Assembly: GCA_009617715.1 (NCBI GenBank)
Contig: VTFK01000069.1
Coordinates: 310,001-374,000, forward strand
Length of the DNA: 64,000 bases
DNA from: Plectrocnemia conspersa
Lineage: Eukaryota > Arthropoda > Insecta > Trichoptera > Polycentropodidae
Direction of reading: 5' to 3'
The position numbers and the translations under genes were made by a program. This document shows positions 57,513 to 64,000 of the stretch, piece by piece (the first letter of the stretch is position 1; each line of letters starts with the position of its first letter). The notes beneath the pieces were generated by a model. That model searched no databases, was not told where the DNA came from, and saw nothing but the letters and a program-made list of their open reading frames with translations.

Positions 57513-60500
57513 TTAGGTTCTACATGGCCAAAAATTGGCAGCACTCTGATAACACTGGCGTAACAGACACTCTTTCGGTGGTAACTCTGGCGGTCTCGTG
57601 CCCTGTTCAGTTATATAAATAACATGTAACTTCACATTTCATTAAAATATTACTGCAGCGGCTCAATCTGTGTCTAATTGTCACCCGTCACCTTCCGTCG
57701 CCAAAATATTATGCAAGTTTTCATTGAATCGATAAATTATATTTTTCATTGGTAATAAATATATAAAATTTTTGGTTAATTTGTATTTACTATACTAGTT
57801 TTTCAAAGATACCATATAAAAGTAGAAAAAATGCACAATAATATTTATTACATATTATTTTTGTTATAGTGATTATTATTTTTATCCATTATCGGAAGTT
57901 GGCATTCATTCGTATTATCGTGCTTTTTCTAAAGCACTGTCGGCAGGGACGTCATTTCAGTTTTTTTCGGGGGCATTTTTTTGGCCAAATACAAGGAGAG
58001 GAGCAAATGTCCCCACGTGCCCCTCCCCTCAAATGGCGCCCCTGTTTAGAATCCACGTCAAAAGCAATAAAATCGTGCCGTCGCAGTGGGAACACTAGTT
58101 ACCGAGCGTTAACTCGTCCCTATTAATATTTACTAAAGAATTTATATTACGATGTTAAAAAATATATAAACTGCCTTTTTTTGTCATTGGGCTTGGAATC
58201 ATTATTTTCCCAGGTCTCAGGTTCGCTCTCTGCGGCACTGTGTAGATCCACATTTCAAAGGCTTCTAAATGGTACATCTCCAACTGTTGCACGAGACCAT
58301 CGGTAGCTAAATTGCGACGGTCAACCCGACCGCGGTCGTCATTCAGACGATCAAGGAAGGAGGCCTAGCCTAACGCCTGTCCGCCCAGCATGCAGGCGCG
58401 AAAGCTAGGGTGGGTAATAACCGGTTGCATGTGGGCCGAAACTCCTGAGCCTAATGCGACCGTGGGAGGAGGGTGTGGGCCCATTAAAAAAAATCATTAA
58501 AAAAATACATACCTTTAATTTTTATAGACAGATAAATAATACATAACACCTTACCATTTTCATTCTAAAAAGCAAATTCAATTTGTGCCCACAAAGAACT
58601 TTTTTCATTCAAGTGATTGTTGTCCTGACTTTCTCGATCCAGCATTTTGTCTCTAGTGTGTGGTCACATTAATCATCTAAATAGTATTTTGGAGTACTCC
58701 CTATAATAATTTTGTCTACATTGAAAGTCGAGTCGTATTGATTAATTTTTAGTTGTATTTTTTAAAGGCTTCTGCTTCTTATATGTGAGCATCTGTAATC
58801 ATTCTCAAATATTTGTTAAGAGCACTGTAACATCGGCATATCGCAGGCTATTGAATGATACTCCGTTTACTTTTATCTGAATAGATGTTAAAAGTAATAG
58901 AGAATAAAATAAACCTTGATTTTTTTTGTTATCAATATAGATAGGCCATAATTCAGAGAACCTTATCGCTTACTCCTGTAAATTTAAAAATTTTCATATG
59001 CTCATGTTCAACTTTATCAAACGCTTTCTCAAAGTTATGATAGATAAGAAAATGTTTTATTAAATGAAAACCGATATAGTGGTATATTTTCTGGTATATT
59101 CTGTTTTAAATTATGTTAGTTCATTGCACTTTAATATTTTTAGTATTGTGATAAACATAGATTTTAATCAAGCGGATGGTATAACACATTTGTGATAAAT
59201 TTCCTTTGCTAAGTAAAATATATAGTATATGAAAAAATATAGAGTTATTGATATCCGATATAGAAAAAGCTTTTGATTAGGTTTGGCACGACAGCTTAAC
59301 ATATAAATTATCTAAAGCCTCTGATTATTTTATACACATAATATGCTCATTGCTCATACCTAAAAGATCAAATCTATGCCGTTTTAATAAATAATGAACT
59401 CTTTATAACAAGCCATGCGTTACAACCATTTCTATTCATTGTATAAACTAACGATATTCCTATTTTTGAAAATACTGACTAACCAATGTACGCTGATGAC
59501 AATATTTTATTAAGTGGAAAATTAAAATAAATAAAAATAAAACTGAAACAATCATATTTACAACTCAAAGACAAACTTTGGCTCCACTTCTTAAAAGTGA
59601 ATAAAAAACTGCATTATATGGAGAGCGAGCGTCATATATCTGGTCTCCAAGTTTAAATTTACTTGGCATATTTCGGAACTCATGTCCACGGGACCTGCTG
59701 TTATTACGGCTATGAGACCGATATTTAAGCGTATTATAAATAATATTTTTTTATTATTATATAAACAGCTAATTAGACTGATAATAATATACGGTTGCAA
59801 GGTGTGGAGTAGCACCAGTAATACAAATTTTTCAATATTAACCTTAAAAAAACTTCATCTTTTTTAATACCATCAATTAAATAACATTGCCATAATCATA
59901 CCGATAAATATTAAATGAGATCATATTAACCCACTTATCTCTGGAATCGGTGACTACGGCAAGACCAAACATAAATTTAAGTATAAAAAAAATACTTTAG
60001 ATGCATAAATTTAATTTTTAGTAGCTCCTGGTACTATGTTAAGTAAATATATTTATCAAACGTGAAAATTATATATTATTATTTAAAATTTTTTTGTATT
60101 TTTCTTTAATTTATTGTATTATTACCATAACTTTTATTCACATTTTGGCAATGTTTTTTTGTATTCTTATTTTTGTAATATTTTTATTATTATTAGATAT
60201 TATATATTTAAATTATTATTTTATTTGCACTTGCTATCTATTTATTTTATTTTATTTCGTAATCATTAATGGGTCTCGTTTTTCTATTTAATAAATAATT
60301 AATTAAGATGAGGTTTATCTATATTTATATCAATATATTTATTTTTCTATTCTATCGAAAATTTATTCAACAATTATAAATAGTCACTCTAAAAAGGAGC
60401 ATATTTTTAAATAATTCCAGTATTTATGCTATCTACGTCGTACAAATTTGCTTTGGTGGCCGGAGTGGGTCTCGGAGTAACCAAAGGGATCTGCTCTACA

Positions 60501-60920
60501 TTCACAAACTTGGTGATTCCCGAACAAGTATCCCTGGAAAAGATTGACTTGGCGTCCGTCATCGAAAGACTTTCCACTTCGATATTTTTAATAGTCCTAT
60601 CACCGATATTAGGTAAACATATTACGTACTTCACCGTCCATATATTTTACTATATAAAAATGAAACAGACTTTACACAACCTTGACCGTACTTGCGTTTG
60701 AACGTGAGTGTCTATTTTCAAGGTTTGCGTTTGCATTTGTTGTTTTAATTTATAAATTATTTATTTTACAGGTCGAATGCGAGAAGTTAACGGGTCGTAT
60801 AAGAGTTCAATGGTGTTGATTAATGTGTTGACCATAATCACAATTTTATTATGGATCCTAGAGTGTGTATACGTGAGAGCTAAGAGCCGATTGCAAAAAT
60901 ATACACGCAATGTATGTTGA
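53639..60920 (+). CDS. SLC16-like monocarboxylate transporter (MFS)
   Basis: Six exons join in frame: 53639-53713, 54495-54765, 55713-56051, 56125-56694, 60421-60612 and 60772-60920, giving 531 residues. The start is followed by PPDGGWSWAV (residues 8-17), the N-terminal signature of monocarboxylate transporters, in transmembrane helix 1. YFNKKKKLANNIGLFFSGLG in exon 3 is the second family motif (helix 5 region). The first six helices span about 12-220. A long cytoplasmic acidic/serine loop (about 215-365, DKDYLEDGS...) precedes helices 7-12, which continue through exons 4-6. It should be a plasma-membrane proton- or sodium-coupled carrier of a small carboxylate or related solute; the substrate cannot be told. 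All introns after the first fall in phase 1. The exon 2 donor (ACAG|GTTATT) is weak. Two LINE relics and other repeats fill the fourth intron. Confidence 0.88.
53714..54494 (+). other. SLC16-like gene, intron 1
   Basis: AT-rich intron, GTGAGT to TTTCAG. No repeat recognised. Confidence 0.6.
54780..55695 (-). mobile_element. Antisense LINE fragment filling intron 2 of the SLC16-like gene
   Basis: On the minus strand the right end reads HGVSQGSKLGPLLFI (about 55700-55662), then KRKMHLFADDTLICCIGDNV (about 55625-55565), the catalytic region of a jockey-type RT. The left end, with the 54785-55030 segment, is the 3' end of the same LINE and matches 30262-30478. The interior is deleted and stop-ridden. 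It fills about 97 percent of the 947-base intron. Confidence 0.8.
56788..57060 (+). mobile_element. Possible mariner remnant
   Basis: TTAGGTTGTCGGATAAGT at 56790 is a typical mariner/Tc1 terminal repeat. Downstream sequence about 56905-57000 loosely matches 5350-5420 (TTTGACGTGAA and TAGCWTCGCTTGGTGC). No transposase domain could be read with confidence. Confidence 0.4.
57061..57440. other. Intronic AT-rich stretch
   Basis: Part of intron 4 of the SLC16-like gene. Nothing recognised. Confidence 0.4.
57441..57508. repeat. (TA)n microsatellite
   Basis: A pure TA alternation of almost 70 bases in intron 4 of the SLC16-like gene. Confidence 0.9.
57535..57715 (-). repeat. Inverted partner of the 23430-23620 repeat
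   Basis: On minus it carries GGTGACGGGTGACAATTAGA, AGCCGCTGCAGTAATATTTT, and further text related to GCCAGTGTTACCAGAGTG. Confidence 0.65.
57945..58045 (+). repeat. Dispersed repeat family F3
   Basis: GCAGGGACGTCATTTCAG, GGGGGCATTTTTTTGGCC, GGAGCAAATGTCCCCACGTG and CCCCTCAAATGGCGCCCCTG form a full short copy. It is joined directly to an F2 scrap. Confidence 0.7.
58045..58125 (+). mobile_element. F2 MITE scrap
   Basis: AGAATCCACGTCAAAAGCAA, AAATCGTGCCGTCGCAGTGG and GAACACTAGTTACCGAGCG match the centre of the full F2 copy. Confidence 0.65.
58205..58490 (+). repeat. GC-rich repeat shared with 14760-14910
   Basis: GCGACGGTCAACCCGACCG, CGTCATTCAGACGATCA, ACTCCTGAGCCTAATGCGAC and GTGGGAGGAGGGTGTGGGCC occur here and, with a 75-base deletion, at 14812-14905. 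It may be the end of a retroelement because an RTE-like RT relic follows. Confidence 0.6.
58560..59060 (-). mobile_element. RTE-like LINE reverse-transcriptase relic
   Basis: The minus strand reads FEKAFDKVEHEHM (about 59035-58998), NGVSFNSLRYADVTVLL (about 58866-58806; the usual YADD is altered to YADV) and WIEKVRTT then MKKVLCGHKLNL (about 58640-58570). The block order and spacing are those of RTE-type LINEs. Stops and shifts interrupt it. Confidence 0.7.
59255..59880 (+). mobile_element. Jockey-like LINE reverse-transcriptase relic, sense
   Basis: The plus strand reads DIEKAFD followed by a stop and VWHDSLTYKL (about 59257-59310), MYADDNILLSG with an intact catalytic YADD (59487-59519), and IYGCKVWSSTSNTNFSILTL near 59789. 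The relic has internal stops and a deleted middle, and differs from the neighbouring RTE-like relic in family and orientation. Confidence 0.75.
59881..60420. other. End of SLC16-like intron 4
   Basis: T-rich low complexity (60080-60300) followed by an acceptor TAATTCCAG at 60412-60420. Confidence 0.5.
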
Positions 60921-61439
60921 ATCATGGAGTGGTTTTCTTTTTTGTATTTATACCCTTTAGAGTTGACACGGACGGTCAATTTTCACGCTGTCACTAAATC
61001 GAACTTGATTATCACAGTGACCGAATAGAACACTTGTTAAATGCAAATTGAATTGCTAAAACGGTTTTTTAACATTAGGTCATTTGCATTATGTTGTCTT
61101 TGAGCAAATTTAACCAGTGCGTTAGTGTCAGAGTTTAAAATAGTATCTAAATCCAATAATAGGATTTATTATTATGATATATTCATTAATAATATAAAAC
61201 GTTTTAATTGAGATATAAAGACAATTAAAAATAATCAAAATTGTACTGTGTTTGATATCATAAAATATAATATAAATCCTGGAACAAACTAGAAGAGTAA
61301 GTATCGTATCAGTTAAAAATCAAGTACACAACATTAGTATAAATTAAACAGAAGTTTTCTACATTTATGACATACGGAATATATAATTTATTCATAACAT
61401 ATGTCAATATCTAATTCTAAATATTAATATGTTTTAATA
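60921..61439. other. 3' flank of the SLC16-like gene
   Basis: AT-rich and probably 3' UTR at first. No clear AATAAA close to the stop, and no gene seen. Confidence 0.4.
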
Positions 61440-61735
61440 TTTTTATTTTCTCTTAAACTAATGAAAGTGCAAAAACTATAATTAGTCTTAAGACTTTCAT
61501 TAGGTTAGGTTTTGGTTTGAACAGCAAATGGACGTTTCGCAACTGTTCAATTGAGTTTAATAGACATTTTAGAGCAGTATAGAATTTCACTAGCACCTAT
61601 CAGCAAAATATATTTTTGCTAAAGAAATATATATCTACTGGTGAAAATGTATTTGGACTTCACTAGTGAAAATATAACTTTACCGAAAAATACATATTCA
61701 CTGTAACATTTATAAATTGCATGTAAATAAATAAT
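61440..61735 (+). repeat. Repeat family F5, copy 3
   Basis: CTAATGAAAGTGCAAAAACT, GGTTTGAACAGCAAATGGAC, ATATATCTACTGGTGAAAAT and TTCACTAGTGAAAATATAAC follow in the order of the CycA-intron copies. Confidence 0.75.
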
Positions 61736-61796
61736 GTATATTTATACGTATGGATAAATTATATTTTTCCTGTTAAAAATATATATCTACTGTTGT

Positions 61797-61975
61797 ACTG
61801 GGGGGCAAATTTGGCCAGTCAGTGGTTGTTTTTTTAATATTTCGATTTCATTAAAATCTATAGTAAAATTAGTGGTTCATTGAATGACATACATACATTT
61901 TCTGGATTAATTCAAGGGGGAGCAAATGCTCCCACCTGATCTACCCCCCAAAATGACATCCCTGACTACTAATTC
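61797..61975 (+). repeat. Dispersed repeat family F3, near full length
   Basis: Starts TACTGGGGGGCAAATTTGGC and ends CCCCCCAAAATGACATCCCT. In other copies the two ends are AGGGACGTCATTT and its complement, which suggests a MITE with short inverted ends. The centre is AT-rich with TTCATTGAATGACATAC. Confidence 0.7.
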
Positions 61976-62040
61976 GAGTCATTTTGTACTGACAATGAAT
62001 CTGAATTTATGCGAATATTATTAAGCACTTGTAGATCATT

Positions 62041-62133
62041 TAAGTGATTTATAAATAGAAGAAAGAATGCATGTAAGTGATTTATAAATAGAAGAAAGAA
62101 TGCATGTAAGTGATTTATAAATAGAAGAAAGAG
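62041..62133 (+). repeat. 33-bp minisatellite, 2.8 units
   Basis: TAAGTGATTTATAAATAGAA starts at 62041, 62074 and 62107. The units are identical over their shared length until the last diverges after GAAAGA. Confidence 0.95.
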
Positions 62134-62319
62134 GACCCGAATTGCGTTACTTCAGAACGAGCAAAATGAATATCATAGCTCACATACTGTAGTAGCTTAA
62201 AATTTTCGCCGCACTTGTGACATGCATCAAAGCAGAATAGCACTCTTATCGTTTATTTTTAAGTAATAAATGAATGAAATCTAAGGCAATTCACTGAAAA
62301 GTCATGATTCAGTATGGTG

Positions 62320-62650
62320 TTGCATGTCTGTCACTCCAGTAAGTGTACAAGTGGATTAGAAAGTTCTGAAACAGCGTCATATAGTAAAATCTTCCCGACT
62401 AGATTTGTAGCATCGTAAATAAAATAATGAGCAAGTGAGAGTAAAATAAAATTGTCTTACTTTTGGAGATGAGCGTAGATCAGCAAACCACATTGTCCAT
62501 GATTTTCACATCCTTGAGACGATGTAAGGAAAGTGGTCTAGGTCAATCGAAAAGGTGCAACAGATTTGTTTCTAGAAGTATCTATGCGCTGGAAAACTTG
62601 TATTAAATCCAACGAAGACTATGTAAAAGATATGTCTTTTCATACATTTT
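62320..62650 (+). mobile_element. Probable internally deleted mariner relic
   Basis: The plus strand reads SVYKWIRKF at about 62336 (mariner helix-turn-helix region, compare VYEWIERFK) and RWKTCIKSNEDYVKD at about 62587 (mariner C-terminus, RWxxCI...DYV). The DDE core between them is missing and no terminal repeat was found. Confidence 0.5.
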
Positions 62651-63210
62651 AATTCAATAAATTTAAGGATTTCATTTGACTCAATCTCGTTTTAATTTTA
62701 TATACGTAAGATCAAACGTATTTGCAAATAAATATAACGACTTGTTTACAAAAAATAAATTGCACCCAATTATCGATAATTAATCGATCCATTATTTCTC
62801 TGTATGAGAATTTTATGGTTTTTGCAGTAATTATAGAAGCAATATGCAATTATAAACAATTATGTGCATAGTTACATTATTTTTATTATCGTATGCCATC
62901 AAACATCCTGTATTACAAAGTTCTTAAAAGAAAATCATTATTCTATTAGTGCTTAGTCGAGTGCAGTCTTTCGGCGCACAATATGTATCGTTAATGTGTT
63001 TATATAATATTTATCAATGCACTTGAATGGGTTAACTATTTTAAATTTTCTATTAACACACAAAGGTCTCAGGGCGTAGCAGACTAGTAAACGTTGACAA
63101 TTAACATAAATCCATCATTGTGCCTATTTGCATTTCACGTCGGCGACTAGTTTAGCCCGGCTCATTAATAACCATTCGGCCGGTGGTGCTATAGCTCAAC
63201 AGTCTGTCAT
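62651..63210. other. Upstream region of the fatty acyl-CoA reductase gene
   Basis: AT-rich, becoming GC-richer at 63130-63210. No clear TATA-initiator pair. Confidence 0.4.
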
Positions 63211-63252
63211 ATGAGGTTTTGTGATAACACTCCAATCGTCAGAAGAAACATC

Positions 63253-64000
63253 ATGGAGTCGTTGACTCTTCCGGTGCCCAAGAATGTCGTATCGGTGGCC
63301 GAGTTCTTTCGCGGCAAAGACATCTTTGTGACGGGAGCGACAGGATTCATGGGAAAGATTCTGGTTGAGAAGCTACTATGGTCCTGTGAAGATATTGGGA
63401 ATATCTACTTACTGATGAGGCAGAGGAAAGGAAACGATCCGCGCAAACGGCTAAATGAGCTGATACAGCTACCGGTAAGTGAAAAAAGCAGTTAGAAACT
63501 ATCCATCTAAATTTTATTAGGCAAACATGATATCATCTTCATACATGATGAAGTAATATATTATTAAAAACTAGTATCATACCCGTAGCAACATTACTAA
63601 GAATATTTAGAATAGAAATAGCTAGAAGTAATTTTAAATATTTTCCAATATGTATGTTTTAACGCAAGGTGAAATATACTGCCGTTTAAATGTCAACAAT
63701 CAGCTACATATTAGCTTAAAAAAATGATTGAGTTAAATTGCAATTTTCATACCTTCCACCATTGTATTAAATTTTCATTATTAAATGAATCTTATAAAAA
63801 CATTCTTACTGCGTGAAGTTTTCTTTAAATTAAATAGAAAATTATGAGTTACATATTAAAAAAATTGTTATATACAACTTAAATCTTCTTAAGAAAGTAG
63901 CAATATATGAAAAAGAGATTTTATGGATAATTTATAAAATATCAGTTTAAAGGAAAAGCCTTAGTTTTATATTGCAGATCTTTTCCAAAGTGTTGATTAT
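63253..64000 (+). CDS. Fatty acyl-CoA reductase, 5' part
   Basis: Exon 1 is 63253-63474 and exon 2 starts at 63978 and is cut by the window end. Residues 1-74 begin MESLTLPVPK, then VAEFFRGKDIFVTGATGFMG: the nucleotide-binding TGxxGxxG motif (27-34) that opens the Rossmann fold of the reductase. KILVEKLLWSCEDIGNIYLLMRQRKGND is the standard continuation in insect fatty acyl-CoA reductases, which reduce acyl-CoA to alcohol for waxes, ethers or pheromones in the ER or peroxisome. Exon 2 begins IFSKVLI, where the family has LFxxL. The start at 63253 aligns best with family members; an in-frame ATG at 63211 would add 14 residues. The exon 1 donor is CCG|GTAAGT (phase 0). The paralog cannot be assigned. 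Confidence 0.9.
63475..63977 (+). other. Intron 1 of the fatty acyl-CoA reductase gene
   Basis: GTAAGT to TATATTGCAG, AT-rich, with no repeat recognised. Confidence 0.75.

Noticed and set aside
63185..63215. TAGCTCAACAG, a tRNA A-box-like motif
   Set aside because: No B-box follows within 100 bases; it lies just upstream of the reductase start.

Overview
The window is AT-rich animal DNA with spliced genes, long introns, (TA)n microsatellites and dense transposon relics. The protein families (an insect-type fatty acyl-CoA reductase, an SLC16-like transporter, EDEM2, cyclin A) and the mix of mariner, Tc1, hAT and non-LTR relics fit an insect nuclear scaffold. The order of insect cannot be fixed from sequence alone. 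All gene models below were built by eye from splice signals and reading-frame continuity.

Layout. Bases 1-31700 hold no coding gene that I can support. They contain transposon ends, fold-back elements, microsatellites, a 173-bp tandem repeat, a dispersed repeat of about 1 kb, and one well-formed orphan core promoter with a non-coding leader exon (2820-2959). A four-exon two-finger zinc-finger gene lies at 31822-32901 (+). Edem2 (ER mannosidase-like, ER-associated degradation) lies at 35020-39208 (-) in eight exons and carries a mariner relic in intron 5. It is divergent from cyclin A at 41152-48531 (+), in seven exons. The first cyclin A exon carries the destruction box and is separated from the rest by a 5.7-kb intron full of transposons, including a hAT element with an intact 8-bp target duplication. 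A six-exon SLC16-like monocarboxylate transporter gene occupies 53639-60920 (+), and one of its introns is almost entirely an antisense LINE fragment. A fatty acyl-CoA reductase gene begins at 63253 (+) and runs off the window.

The genes are unrelated in function (ER quality control, cell cycle, membrane transport, lipid reduction) and do not form a pathway. The shared 1.9-kb promoter region of Edem2 and CycA contains several CRE-like palindromes. I saw no new enzymatic or defence system. The most unusual items are the orphan promoter and leader, the intron made of a LINE, the first-exon arrangement of cyclin A, the unrecognised zinc-finger protein with a short asparagine/proline repeat, and the 173-bp tandem array bracketed by inverted GGGCGA motifs.
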